Below are positions 43,937-53,438 of a DNA stretch of 64,000 nt, one piece after another. The position numbers and the translations under genes are program-made. The notes below the pieces were generated by a model. It was not told the DNA's origin and did not search any database. It saw only the letters and a list, made by a program, of their open reading frames with translations. The stretch is from NCBI RefSeq assembly GCF_009826975.1, contig NZ_WUMO01000001.1:496001-560000 (forward strand), written 5' to 3'. The DNA is from Flavobacterium sp. HBTb2-11-1 (GTDB lineage: Bacteria > Bacteroidota > Bacteroidia > Flavobacteriales > Flavobacteriaceae). Within the stretch, counting starts at the first letter, position 1, and every line of letters starts with the position of its first letter.

Positions 43937-44941
43937 ATGGCAATAACAATTCAAGAAGCAATAAAAAAAAATATCCTAATCCTTGACGGAGCAATGGGAA
44001 CAATGTTGCAGCGTTATAACTTCTCAGAAGAAGACTTCAGAGGAGAGCGTTTCAAAGATTTCCCGCATCCATTAAAAGGAAACAACGATTTACTATCCCT
44101 TACACAACCACAAGCAATCCGCGATGTACATGCCGCTTATTTTGAAGCTGGTGCTGACATCGTAGAAACCAATACCTTCTCAGGAACGACAATCGGTATG
44201 GCCGATTATCACATGGAAGATTTGGTTTACGAGTTAAACTACGAATCGGCAAAACTTGCACGCGAGGTTGCCGATGAGTTTACCGCAAAAAATCCACAAA
44301 AACCACGTTTCGTAGCCGGTTCAATCGGACCAACAAACCGTACAGCAAGTATGTCACCAGATGTAAACGATCCAGGTTACAGAGCCGTAACGTTTGACGA
44401 TTTACGAATCGCGTACAAACAACAAGCAGAAGCTTTAATGGATGGTGGCTGTGATTTACTTTTAGTAGAAACAATCTTTGATACTTTAAATGCAAAAGCA
44501 GCACTTTTTGCAATTGAAGAAGTAAAAGAAGAACGCAATCTGGATATTCCAATAATGGTTTCGGGAACGATTACAGATGCTTCAGGAAGAACACTTTCTG
44601 GACAAACTGTTGAAGCGTTTTTGATTTCAGTTTCGCATATTCCGTTATTAAGTGTGGGATTCAATTGCGCCCTTGGAGCCGATTTGCTGAAACCGTATTT
44701 GAAAACATTAGCACATAATACAACCTTTAATGTTTCGGCACATCCAAACGCAGGATTGCCAAACGCATTCGGACAGTACGATGAAACACCAGAACAAACT
44801 CAAGCATTCATTAAAGAATATTTAGAGGATAATTTAATCAATATCATAGGAGGTTGTTGCGGAACAACTCCAGATCATATTCGATTAATGGCTGAGGTTG
44901 CAAAGGATTATAAGCCTAGAGTTGCGCCGGTAGTAGTGTAA
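43937..44941 (+). CDS. metH: Methionine synthase, homocysteine-binding part (split MetH, N-terminal)
   Basis: A 334-residue homocysteine S-methyltransferase domain. ATG at 43937 is preferred over a TTG five codons earlier. [20 protein letters not shown] is the family start; the zinc ligands are present in GFNCALGA and [13 protein letters not shown]. It corresponds to the first module of cobalamin-dependent MetH; the remaining modules are encoded at 45626 as a separate polypeptide, so the enzyme must assemble from two subunits. Expression is under the SAM-I riboswitch. Confidence 0.93.
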   Translation: MAITIQEAIKKNILILDGAMGTMLQRYNFSEEDFRGERFKDFPHPLKGNNDLLSLTQPQAIRDVHAAYFEAGADIVETNTFSGTTIGMADYHMEDLVYELNYESAKLAREVADEFTAKNPQKPRFVAGSIGPTNRTASMSPDVNDPGYRAVTFDDLRIAYKQQAEALMDGGCDLLLVETIFDTLNAKAALFAIEEVKEERNLDIPIMVSGTITDASGRTLSGQTVEAFLISVSHIPLLSVGFNCALGADLLKPYLKTLAHNTTFNVSAHPNAGLPNAFGQYDETPEQTQAFIKEYLEDNLINIIGGCCGTTPDHIRLMAEVAKDYKPRVAPVVV

Positions 44942-44946
44942 AAAGA

Positions 44947-45375
44947 ATGAAAGGAACTAACATTAATACAAATTTGACAGGGCCAGTTATACTTTTTGCA
45001 ATAGTATTTTTATTGTTTTTTCTTTCGCATAAAGATGCTGATGAATATAATAAATACGAAAAGACGTTTAAAGGTGAAACGATTGGACTTGCAACTAGAA
45101 TTGAGCATAAAGGGAAAAGAGACTATTTAAGATATTATTTTTATGTAAATAAAAAAATCTTGTCTGAGATTTATAGTAAAGATGATAATCATGTAAATAA
45201 GTTTTTTAAAGTAAAATATGACTTAAATAATCCCGAAAAAGGAAACTATATTATTTTGGAAGAGGAATTAAAACCTGATTCACTTGCATTAGTTAGAGCG
45301 GGTTTTACTAAGACAAAATACTATATGTATGATGATGTAAAAGCTGAATATTTGGGAAAATGGAAGTGGAAATGA
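44947..45375 (+). CDS. Membrane-anchored protein of unknown function inside the metH locus
   Basis: A 142-residue protein beginning five bases after the metH N-terminal module. One transmembrane segment is near residues 12-27 (PVILFAIVFLLFFLS); the rest is a charged soluble domain with several Tyr and Lys (YLRYYFYVNKKI, FFKVKYDLNNPEKGNYIILEE). I recognise no family. It may be a later insertion between the metH modules; base composition looks somewhat more AT-rich than metH. Confidence 0.7.
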   Translation: MKGTNINTNLTGPVILFAIVFLLFFLSHKDADEYNKYEKTFKGETIGLATRIEHKGKRDYLRYYFYVNKKILSEIYSKDDNHVNKFFKVKYDLNNPEKGNYIILEEELKPDSLALVRAGFTKTKYYMYDDVKAEYLGKWKWK

Positions 45376-45412
45376 ATTTGGAAATCATAAATCGTTTTAT
45401 GAAACCGAGTTT

Positions 45413-45505
45413 GCGTGAGGGATAGAAGTGAAAAGCCCGCAGACCAATGCAGTGAAACGGAATTGGTCGAGGACTTGTAACGGATAACCTGGCCGAAGGA
45501 CACGC
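45413..45505 (+). ncRNA. Candidate structured RNA between the two metH modules
   Basis: Closed by GCGTG (45413-45417) and CACGC (45501-45505). Inside: AGGGATAGAAGTGAAAAGCCC with GGG/CCC pairing, a 7-bp hairpin GACCAAT-ATTGGTC (45442-45468), and TAACGGATAACCTGGCCGAAGG. This is much more GC-rich than its surroundings. From memory it resembles a flavobacterial intergenic RNA-like element with AGGGATAGAAG and GCGGATAGCC boxes (possibly the Rfam Flavo-1 motif), which I cannot verify. It is not a clear cobalamin riboswitch. Confidence 0.45.
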
Positions 45506-45533
45506 CCAAATTAAAATATTGAAAATGCATATA

Positions 45534-45561
45534 CCTACAAGGTTTTTAAAAACCTTGCAGG
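45534..45561. repeat. Palindrome CCTACAAGGTTTTT / AAAAACCTTGCAGG
   Basis: Arms of 14 bases with one mismatch and a TTTTTAAAAA centre, right after the structured RNA candidate. Confidence 0.7.
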
Positions 45562-45625
45562 AAAGAAAATAGAATAAAAAAACTCAGAATCTAAGCATCT
45601 TAGAATCTCAGTAACTTAAAAAGAA

Positions 45626-48301
45626 ATGACAGAAAAAAGAAGAGACCTTGTATTATCAGGATTAGAGCCGTTGATTATTACGCCCGAAAGTGTTTTCGTG
45701 AATGTTGGTGAGCGTACGAATGTAACAGGTTCAAGAAAATTCCTTCGCTTAATCAAGGAAGAGAAATATGACGAGGCACTTGATATTGCAAGACAGCAGG
45801 TAGAAGGAGGAGCACAAATCATCGATATTAATATGGATGAAGGAATGCTTGACGGTGTTACGGCAATGACTAAATTTTTGAATTTAATTGCTGCAGAACC
45901 AGATATTTCGAGAGTGCCGATTATGATCGACAGTTCGAAATGGGAAATCATTGAAGCGGGTCTAAAAGTAGTACAAGGAAAAAGCGTTGTAAACTCGATT
46001 TCGTTAAAAGAAGGAGAAGAAGCCTTTATTCACCACGCTAAATTGATCAAACGTTACGGTGCCGCTGCAATTGTAATGGCTTTCGACGAAGTAGGTCAAG
46101 CCGATAATTATGATCGTAGAGTGGAGATTTGTCAGCGTTCGTATGATATTTTGGTAAACAAAGTAGATTTTCCTCCGCAGGATATTATTTTCGATTTAAA
46201 TATTTTCCCAGTTGCAACGGGAATGGAAGAGCATAGATTGAACGCATTGGATTTCTTTAGAGGAACAAAATGGGTTCGTGAGAATCTTCCGCACGCACAT
46301 ATCAGCGGTGGAGTAAGTAACGTTTCGTTCTCTTTTAGAGGAAACGATACCGTTCGTGAAGCGATGCACTCGGTATTTTTATACCACGCAATCAAAAACG
46401 GAATGACGATGGGAATCGTGAACCCTGAAATGTTGACGATTTATGATGATATTCCGAAAGACTTATTAGAATACGTTGAAGACGTAATTTTAGATAGACG
46501 AGACGATGCAACCGAAAGACTTTTGGATTTTGCCGAAAGTGTAAAAGGCGAAGCAAAAAGCGACGAAAAAACGGTTCAGGAATGGCGTTTTGGAACTGTT
46601 CAGGAGCGTATTACACATTCATTGGTAAAAGGAATTGATGCTTTTATTGAAGAAGATGTAGAAGAAGCACGTTTGGCAGCCACAAAACCAATCGAAGTTA
46701 TCGAGATCAACTTAATGGCTGGAATGAATGTGGTTGGAGATTTATTCGGAAGCGGAAAAATGTTCTTGCCACAGGTAGTAAAATCGGCTCGTGTAATGAA
46801 AAAAGCGGTGGCTTATTTATTGCCTTTTATTGAAGCCAGCAAGCAAGCCGGAGACAAACAAGGAAATGGAAAAATCTTGATGGCGACTGTAAAAGGTGAC
46901 GTTCATGATATTGGAAAAAACATCGTTTCGGTAGTTTTGGCTTGTAACAATTATGAGATTGTAGATCTTGGTGTTATGGTTCCTCCAGAGAAAATTATTT
47001 CGGCTGCAATCGAACATAATGTAGATATCATTGGATTAAGCGGACTGATCACGCCTTCGCTTGACGAAATGGTTTATTTGGCCAAAGAATTAGACAAACA
47101 AGATATTAAAATCCCGATTATGATTGGTGGAGCAACGACTTCGCGCGCGCATACAGCCGTGAAAATTGCGCCACAATACAGAGAAACCGTAATTCACGTA
47201 AACGATGCTTCGAGAGCCGTTACTGTTGCTGGAAATCTGTTAGATCATAATAGAAAAATATATGCAGCAGATATTCGTGCAGAATACGATTCGTTTAGAG
47301 AAACGTTTTTAAATCGTTCGAGAGATAAAAATTTCTTAACGATCGAAGATGCTCGTAAGAACAAAATGCAATTGGATTGGTCTGAATATACTCCGACTAA
47401 ACCAAAAGTAATTGGCGCACAAACTATCGAAGTTGAATTGGATGTTTTGGTTCCGTATATTGACTGGACACCATTTTTCCAGACTTGGGAATTGTACGGA
47501 AAATATCCAGCGATTTTGACTGATGAGGTTGTGGGTAAAGAAGCGACTTCTGTTTTTAACGATGCACAGGCAATGCTGAAAGTAATTTTAGCAGAGAGAA
47601 AACTAAAAGCAAAAGGTATTTACGGAATTTTCCCTGCGAATCAGGTAAATGACGACGATATCGAATTGCGTGATGAAAACGGAAAAGTTCTAGAGAAATT
47701 CTTAACGCTTCGTCAGCAATCACAAAAAACGAAAGGCGCACCAAATATTGCTTTAGCTGATTTTATTCTGCCAAAAGAAAGCGGAATCGAAGATTACATG
47801 GGAGCTTTCTGTGTAACAACTGGTTTTGGTGTAGATGAGTGGGCTGCCGAATACGAAAAGAATTTAGACGATTATAATTCGATTATGGTGAAAGCGCTTG
47901 CCGATCGTTTTGCTGAAGCTTTCGCCGAATATCTTCACGAAAGAGTGCGTAAAGATTTCTGGGGTTATGACAGCGAAGAATCTTTAACCAACGAAGAATT
48001 AATTAAGGAGAATTATAAAGGAATTCGTCCTGCTCCGGGTTATCCTGCTTGTCCGGATCACTTGGAAAAGCCAACAATCTGGAAGCTTTTAGATGTTGAA
48101 AAACAGATTGGAGTGAAACTAACAGAAAGTATGGCAATGTGGCCAGCTTCATCGGTTTCAGGATATTATTTTGGAAATCCGAAAAGCCGCTATTTCGGAC
48201 TCGGAAAAATAAAAGAAGATCAGGTTACAGATTACGCCAAACGCCGAAATGTACCACTGGATTACGCAATGAAATGGTTAAACCCTAATATCGCAGATTA
48301 A
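45626..48301 (+). CDS. metH: Methionine synthase, pterin-, B12- and activation-domain part (split MetH)
   Basis: An 891-residue protein holding the rest of cobalamin-dependent MetH. Order: pterin-binding domain ([19 protein letters not shown], about residues 25-300), four-helix cap, cobalamin-binding domain with the His ligand motif DVHDIGKNI near residue 428 and [10 protein letters not shown], and the SAM-dependent reactivation domain with [12 protein letters not shown] near residue 820. Together with the product at 43937 it transfers methyl from methyltetrahydrofolate to homocysteine. The split after module one is seen in other Bacteroidetes. Confidence 0.95.
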   Translation: MTEKRRDLVLSGLEPLIITPESVFVNVGERTNVTGSRKFLRLIKEEKYDEALDIARQQVEGGAQIIDINMDEGMLDGVTAMTKFLNLIAAEPDISRVPIMIDSSKWEIIEAGLKVVQGKSVVNSISLKEGEEAFIHHAKLIKRYGAAAIVMAFDEVGQADNYDRRVEICQRSYDILVNKVDFPPQDIIFDLNIFPVATGMEEHRLNALDFFRGTKWVRENLPHAHISGGVSNVSFSFRGNDTVREAMHSVFLYHAIKNGMTMGIVNPEMLTIYDDIPKDLLEYVEDVILDRRDDATERLLDFAESVKGEAKSDEKTVQEWRFGTVQERITHSLVKGIDAFIEEDVEEARLAATKPIEVIEINLMAGMNVVGDLFGSGKMFLPQVVKSARVMKKAVAYLLPFIEASKQAGDKQGNGKILMATVKGDVHDIGKNIVSVVLACNNYEIVDLGVMVPPEKIISAAIEHNVDIIGLSGLITPSLDEMVYLAKELDKQDIKIPIMIGGATTSRAHTAVKIAPQYRETVIHVNDASRAVTVAGNLLDHNRKIYAADIRAEYDSFRETFLNRSRDKNFLTIEDARKNKMQLDWSEYTPTKPKVIGAQTIEVELDVLVPYIDWTPFFQTWELYGKYPAILTDEVVGKEATSVFNDAQAMLKVILAERKLKAKGIYGIFPANQVNDDDIELRDENGKVLEKFLTLRQQSQKTKGAPNIALADFILPKESGIEDYMGAFCVTTGFGVDEWAAEYEKNLDDYNSIMVKALADRFAEAFAEYLHERVRKDFWGYDSEESLTNEELIKENYKGIRPAPGYPACPDHLEKPTIWKLLDVEKQIGVKLTESMAMWPASSVSGYYFGNPKSRYFGLGKIKEDQVTDYAKRRNVPLDYAMKWLNPNIAD

Positions 48302-48470
48302 CAAAAGTTATTTTAGTTTCAAGTTTCAGGTTTCAAGTTCTCCAAAGCAACTTGAAGCTTTAAACCTGAAACTTTGAAACAAACAAAAATGATTGATTTA
48401 CGTTTTTTGATTCAGATTTTTTACACAATTCAAACTCAAAATTCATAACTCATAACTCATAACTTTAAGA

Positions 48471-49427
48471 ATGAAAGTAACAGAACATATAGAAAAGGCA
48501 AAAGGAAAAACATTATTCTCATTTGAAATTATTCCGCCTCAAAAAGGGAAGAGTATTCAGGAATTATACGATAATATTGATCCCTTAATGGAGTTTAATC
48601 CGCCGTTTATTGATGTAACAACTTCTCGTGAAGAGTACATTTACATTGATCGCGGTAACGGACTTTTGGACAAAAAACTGACTCGTATGCGTCCGGGAAC
48701 GCTTGGAATTTGCGCTTCTATAAAACATAAATACAATGTTGACACTGTTCCGCATTTGCTTTGCGGAGGTTTTACCAAAGAAGAAACCGAATATATGCTG
48801 GTTGACTGTCATTATTTAGGAATCAACAACGTAATGGCACTTCGAGGCGACGCCATGAAAGATGAGCAATCTTTTGTGCCAAAAGCTGGCGGAAATCATT
48901 ACGCAATTGATTTGGTTAAACAAATTAAAGATCTAAACTGCGGAAAATATCTTCATGAAGTAATCGATGCCGACAACAAAGCTGATTTCTGTATTGGAGT
49001 TGCAGGTTATCCAGAAAAGCACTTGGAATCTCCTTCTTTACAATCAGATTTAAAAAGATTAAAAGAAAAGGTAGATGCTGGAGCTGATTATGTAGTAACG
49101 CAGATGTTTTTTGATAACTCAAAATATTTTGCTTTCGTAGAAAAAGCAAGAGAAATGGGCATCACAATTCCGATTATACCTGGAATTAAACCAATCGCTG
49201 TTCAAAGACATTTACAAGTTTTACCTCAGATTTTTAGAATTGATTTGCCAGAAGATTTAATCGATGCAGTAGACAAATGCAAAAATAACGCTGAAATCAA
49301 ACAAGTCGGAATCGAGTGGGCGATTCAGCAGTCATTAGAATTAAAAGCTGCTGGAGTTCCGTTTTTGCATTATTATTCAATGGGTAAATCGGAGAATATC
49401 CGCCAGATTGCAAGTCAGGTTTTTTAA
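48471..49427 (+). CDS. metF: 5,10-methylenetetrahydrofolate reductase
   Basis: A 318-residue FAD-linked TIM-barrel enzyme that makes 5-methyltetrahydrofolate for MetH and MetE. FSFEIIPPQKGKSIQELYD at the N terminus and NNVMALRGDAMKD are the family motifs; length is normal for the bacterial type. The gap to metH (169 bases) is filled with words such as TTTCAAGTTTCAGG and CATAACTCATAACTC and has no terminator, so it is probably cotranscribed under SAM-I control. Confidence 0.96.
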   Translation: MKVTEHIEKAKGKTLFSFEIIPPQKGKSIQELYDNIDPLMEFNPPFIDVTTSREEYIYIDRGNGLLDKKLTRMRPGTLGICASIKHKYNVDTVPHLLCGGFTKEETEYMLVDCHYLGINNVMALRGDAMKDEQSFVPKAGGNHYAIDLVKQIKDLNCGKYLHEVIDADNKADFCIGVAGYPEKHLESPSLQSDLKRLKEKVDAGADYVVTQMFFDNSKYFAFVEKAREMGITIPIIPGIKPIAVQRHLQVLPQIFRIDLPEDLIDAVDKCKNNAEIKQVGIEWAIQQSLELKAAGVPFLHYYSMGKSENIRQIASQVF

Positions 49428-49441
49428 TTGCACACGCATAG

Positions 49442-49474
49442 AACTTTGTCAAAGTTTAAAACTTTGACAAAGTT
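49442..49474. repeat. 33-bp palindrome after metF
   Basis: AACTTTGTCAAAGTTT and its complement around a single central A. It may double as a terminator hairpin. Directly after it, TCGTTCCTCGCAATGAC (near 49492-49505) resembles a widespread bacterial REP word. Confidence 0.75.
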
Positions 49475-49559
49475 GTTGAGGTCTAGTTGTCGTTCCTCGC
49501 AATGACCAACAGGCTTGGAATTTTGTATTTTTAAATTTTGGAATTTAACTTTTGCAGTC

Positions 49560-50213
49560 ATGAAACAAGAAGAATTACAAGCCATAGCCTCTCAATTGAA
49601 ACATCCATCGGGAGAAAAAGGAATTGAAATGGCCAATATGATGAACGAAACGAACATCAATATGACCAAACATTCCATCCAAAATCTAAATATTTCAAAT
49701 GAAAATAGAATTTTGGAATTAGGTCATGGAAACGCAGGCCACGTAGAATTTCTGTTTGAACAAGCCGAAAAACTAAAATATTACGGACTGGAAATGTCGG
49801 AACTGATGTTTAAGGAAGCACGCCAGATCAATCGAAATTTTGTTTCTCAAAAACAGGCTTTTTTTTCAACTTATGACGGAAATACGATTCCATTTGAAGA
49901 TGGATTATTCGATAAAATTTTCACTGTAAATACGATTTATTTTTGGCAAAAGCCTGAAGAATTGCTTTCAGAAATTTATAGAGTTTTAAAATCGAACGGT
50001 ACTTTCTGTTTGACTTTTGCCGAAGAAGATTTCATGAAAACACTGCCTTTTACTCAATTCGAATTTGAATTATACAGCACTCAAAAAGCACACGAATTAG
50101 TTAAAAAATCAGATTTTAAAATCGTTTATACTGAAACACAGACCGAAAAAGTAAAAAGCAAAACCGGCGAATTGGTCGATAGAGCTTTTACTACTCTTGT
50201 TTTGGAGAAATAA
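49560..50213 (+). CDS. Class I SAM-dependent methyltransferase
   Basis: A 217-residue methyltransferase. The ATG at 49560 is chosen because upstream in-frame codons read poorly as protein. Motif I is ILELGHGNAGHVEFL; the post-I acidic residue lies in YYGLEMS; motif IV region is DKIFTVNTIYFW, followed by EIYRVLKSNGTF, the UbiE/Methyltransf_11 pattern. The substrate is unknown. It follows metF, but SAM use alone is not evidence of a pathway link. Confidence 0.87.
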   Translation: MKQEELQAIASQLKHPSGEKGIEMANMMNETNINMTKHSIQNLNISNENRILELGHGNAGHVEFLFEQAEKLKYYGLEMSELMFKEARQINRNFVSQKQAFFSTYDGNTIPFEDGLFDKIFTVNTIYFWQKPEELLSEIYRVLKSNGTFCLTFAEEDFMKTLPFTQFEFELYSTQKAHELVKKSDFKIVYTETQTEKVKSKTGELVDRAFTTLVLEK

Positions 50214-50401
50214 ATGAAATTTTTAAACACATAGAAACATAGATTTTTTTAATTTTAACTGAGAAGAATTAAAAGAAAAACAAATTTTTCACACATAGTC
50301 ATGTCTGTTTAAACAAATGAAATCCCTTTATGTACAAAGAGAACTATGTTTCTATGTTTTTAAAAATATAAAGCTTGCTGAATTCTAATCCTTTTATCAT
50401 T

Positions 50402-51625
50402 ATGGAAGTTAAGAAAATCAATTTTTTGCAGAGTTACAGCAGTATTTTATGGCTTCTTGGCGGAATCATAATCGGGAGTATTTTTGGGTTAGTATTTGGA
50501 GAAGATGTTTTGATTATAAAACCGCTTGGCGATATATTCCTGAATTTACTTTTCACAGCCATTATTCCGCTTATCTTTTTCACGATTGGTTCTTCTGTCG
50601 CTAATCTGGAACGGACAGAAAAGCTTGGAAAACTGTTTGTCATAATGGTACTAGTCTTTCTGGCGACTATTTTGATTTCAGCAATTGTGATGATTTGCGC
50701 GGTTTATCTTTTTCCAATTCACGAAGATATAGCAATTGCTAAAGTTCCGTTTGAAGAAGTTGCGTCAGGATCAGCAGGAGATCAGATTGCCAAATTGATT
50801 ACGGCCAATGATTTCTTCGAATTATTGTCTCGAAAAAGTATGCTGGCCCTTATTATTTTTTCGTTTTTAGTCGGTTTTGCCACATTACAATCAGGAGAAA
50901 AAGGAAATGCTTTCAAAAGTTTTCTAGATTCAGGAAACGAGGTAATGAAACAGCTTTTGAACATCATCATGAAATTGGCGCCTATTGGTTTAGGAGCTTA
51001 TTTTGCTTATCAAGTTGGTGTTTTCGGACCACAATTGTTGGGAGTTTATGCAAAACCTATGGCAGTTTATTATGCAGCTTGTGTCTTCTATTTCTTTGTG
51101 TTTTTCAGTTTATATGCACTTGTTGCTGGCGGAAAAAGAGCTTTTAAAGTTTTTTGGAGCAATAATATAATGCCTTCTTTAACAGCAGTAGGAACTTGCA
51201 GTAGTATTGCAACGATTCCAGCCAATTTAGCTGCAGCAGAAAAAATGGGAATTCCAGCACATGTTAGAAACTTAGTGATTCCGCTTGGAGCGCCTTTGCA
51301 TAAAGACGGCTCGAGCATGTCATCCATCTTAAAAATAACCTTTTTGTTTGCCATGTTTGGTAAAGATTTTTCAGACCCTATGACGATTCTTTTGGCACTC
51401 GGAATTACAGTTATCGTTTCGATTGTCGAAGGAGGAATCCCGAACGGAGGTTATATTGGTGAAATTTTAGCGATAACAGTTTATGGTTTTCCTATGGAGC
51501 AAGCACTTCCGGTCGCTATGATTCTAGGAACTTTGGTAGATCCAATTGCTACTTTATTAAATGCTAACGGAGATGTAATCTGCTCGATGATGGTTTCTAG
51601 ATTCTCCGAAAAGACAAAGTGGTAG
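50402..51625 (+). CDS. Dicarboxylate/amino acid:cation symporter
   Basis: A 407-residue inner-membrane transporter of the DAACS (GltP/DctA) family. Start at ATG 50402, directly before the first hydrophobic segment. Family landmarks are the serine-rich loop near PSLTAVGTCSSIATIPANLAA and the GAPLHKDGSSMSSILKI segment, with the final VDPIATLLNANGDV motif that contributes to substrate and sodium binding. It likely imports glutamate, aspartate or C4-dicarboxylates; aspartate uptake would suit the methionine genes nearby, but that is inference. Confidence 0.9.
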   Translation: MEVKKINFLQSYSSILWLLGGIIIGSIFGLVFGEDVLIIKPLGDIFLNLLFTAIIPLIFFTIGSSVANLERTEKLGKLFVIMVLVFLATILISAIVMICAVYLFPIHEDIAIAKVPFEEVASGSAGDQIAKLITANDFFELLSRKSMLALIIFSFLVGFATLQSGEKGNAFKSFLDSGNEVMKQLLNIIMKLAPIGLGAYFAYQVGVFGPQLLGVYAKPMAVYYAACVFYFFVFFSLYALVAGGKRAFKVFWSNNIMPSLTAVGTCSSIATIPANLAAAEKMGIPAHVRNLVIPLGAPLHKDGSSMSSILKITFLFAMFGKDFSDPMTILLALGITVIVSIVEGGIPNGGYIGEILAITVYGFPMEQALPVAMILGTLVDPIATLLNANGDVICSMMVSRFSEKTKW

Positions 51626-51704
51626 CAGTTCCTTAAAACACTCAAATTTTTATTAATCTTTCTCATCCGCGCAATCTGCGCGACATAACTAATACAACAA
51701 ACTT

Positions 51705-53105
51705 ATGAATTCAAAATTACAGCATGATCTCAATAATTTTGAGAATATCTTAGAAAAAACAAAACAGCAAGGAATTGATTTTCTGAATAATATTGAAAAT
51801 ATTCCAACATCCAATACCTATTCAATCGATCCTAAAACCGAGCTAAACGAATTAGGTTTAGGATCTATCGAAGCTTTAAAGGAATTTAATGAGAGACTGG
51901 CTCCATTGATGGTTTCTTCGTCTGGGCCAAGATATTGGGGATTTGTAACAGGAGGTTCAACACCAGCTTCTATTGTAGGTGACTGGTTGGCTTCTGTTTA
52001 CGATCAAAATACGCAGTCGGTAACATCCCAAGGCGGGAATTCAGCCTTAATAGAATTTGAAACTATTAATTTATTATTGCAATTATTAGAACTTCCAGAT
52101 ACATTTTTAGGCGGATTCGTTACAGGCGCGACCATGTCAAACTTTACTTCGCTTGGTGTTGCCAGACAATGGTTTGGGAAACAGTCTGGAAAAGATTTTG
52201 CTAAAAACGGAATTTCAGAACGAATTAATATCCTAACGGCAACCCCACATTCTTCTTCTATAAAATGTTTGTCACTTTTAGGAATTGGAAGCCAGAATTA
52301 TACAGTTGTAAAAACAATCGAAGGAAACCGTGAGGCTTTGGATATTGCCGATTTAGAAGAAAAAATAACAGCTTTAAACGGAAAACCTTTTATCCTGATT
52401 TCAAGTGCAGGAACTGTAAATACGGCTGATTTTGATGATTTTGAAGCCATTGCAGTTCTAAAAGGAAAATACAATTTCTGGTGGCATATTGATGGCGCTT
52501 TTGGCGGATTTGCTGCTGTTTCGGAAAAATGCAAACATTATGTAAAAGGTTGGGAAGGAGCAGACAGTATTACTATTGATTGTCATAAATGGCTGAATGT
52601 TCCATATGAAAGTGCCTTTTATTTAATCAAAAAAGAACATATTAATCTTCAGATTGAAACTTTCCAAAATTCAAATGCACCTTATTTAGGAAATGCATTG
52701 GAGAACTTTAATTATCTAAATGTACTTCCTGAAAATTCACGCCGTTTGCGTGCTCTTCCCGTGTGGTTTTCGCTTAAGGCTTACGGAAAAGAAGGGTTCA
52801 GAGATATTATTGAAGATAGTACAGCATTGGCTTTACATTTTGGAAATGCTTTGATAGAAAATGATTTTGAACTTTTAGCGCCAATTCGTCTTAATAATGT
52901 CTGTTTTACTTTAAAAGGAGAACACAATCAGGAAAAAGTAAGCCAATTTTTATCTGCTTTGAATGATAGAGGAAAAGTGTTTATGACGCCTACAGTTTAT
53001 CAAAACAAAAAGGGTATTCGCGCTTCTTTTGTAAATTGGAGAACTACAGAAGATGATGTGAAACTTGTAATTGAGGAAATGCGAGAAGTGCTTTCAGAAT
53101 TATAA
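51705..53105 (+). CDS. PLP-dependent decarboxylase (group II amino acid decarboxylase family)
   Basis: A 466-residue enzyme of the pyridoxal-dependent decarboxylase family (glutamate, aromatic or diaminobutyrate decarboxylase type). The PLP lysine is in DCHKWLNVPYESAF, the coenzyme aspartate in WHIDGAFGGF, and the GFVTGGSTPASIVGDWL and NSALIEFETI segments are typical. Substrate cannot be deduced. It is followed by a hairpin (53121-53148). Confidence 0.9.
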   Translation: MNSKLQHDLNNFENILEKTKQQGIDFLNNIENIPTSNTYSIDPKTELNELGLGSIEALKEFNERLAPLMVSSSGPRYWGFVTGGSTPASIVGDWLASVYDQNTQSVTSQGGNSALIEFETINLLLQLLELPDTFLGGFVTGATMSNFTSLGVARQWFGKQSGKDFAKNGISERINILTATPHSSSIKCLSLLGIGSQNYTVVKTIEGNREALDIADLEEKITALNGKPFILISSAGTVNTADFDDFEAIAVLKGKYNFWWHIDGAFGGFAAVSEKCKHYVKGWEGADSITIDCHKWLNVPYESAFYLIKKEHINLQIETFQNSNAPYLGNALENFNYLNVLPENSRRLRALPVWFSLKAYGKEGFRDIIEDSTALALHFGNALIENDFELLAPIRLNNVCFTLKGEHNQEKVSQFLSALNDRGKVFMTPTVYQNKKGIRASFVNWRTTEDDVKLVIEEMREVLSEL

Positions 53106-53120
53106 TCCTTATAAAGGTAG

Positions 53121-53148
53121 AAGAGCCTGTTTGAAGGAACAGGCTCTT
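53121..53148 (+). terminator. Hairpin after the PLP decarboxylase gene
   Basis: AAGAGCCTGTT, loop TGAAGG, AACAGGCTCTT: a perfect 11-bp stem. The T run after it is short, so it is a modest terminator. Confidence 0.6.
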
Positions 53149-53368
53149 GACTAACACAAAAAAAAACAAAAAACAAGGTATTTAAAGAACGAAATTTATA
53201 TGCGGTATGTAAATGTAATTGTTGCTATAGAAGAATTATGCATGACTTATAGTGGCATTTAAAATTTGATTTGCCAAATATAATATTATTTATAACAAGT
53301 CTAAATAAAAATAATAATTATTTTTTTTGAAAAACCTATATTTTTCTGATTTGTAGAAAAAAACAATA
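53149..53368. other. Gene-free AT-rich spacer
   Basis: About 220 bases between two hairpins. I see no coding frame, promoter or repeat that I can support. Confidence 0.6.
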
Positions 53369-53406
53369 AAAAAAGCGGTTTGTTTTATAAAAAACAAACC
53401 GCTTTT
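53369..53406 (-). terminator. Terminator after gldA
   Basis: AAAAGCGGTTTGTTTT (53371-53386) and AAAACAAACCGCTTTT (53391-53406) form a perfect 16-bp stem with ATAA loop; T runs follow on the minus strand. Confidence 0.85.
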
Positions 53407-53438
53407 CTAACTGAAAACCGTGACCTGCGACTGAAAAC

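Noticed and set aside
44280..44664. Minus-strand open frames inside metH
   Set aside because: They are in antisense frames of a well-conserved gene, with low-complexity Leu/His-rich products and no promoter; same for other antisense frames such as 14761-15066 and 35538-35855.
45413..45505. Cobalamin riboswitch before the B12-binding half of metH
   Set aside because: No recognisable B12 box (AGNCNGNAGACCTGCC type) and the wrong order of conserved segments; kept only as an unassigned structured RNA.
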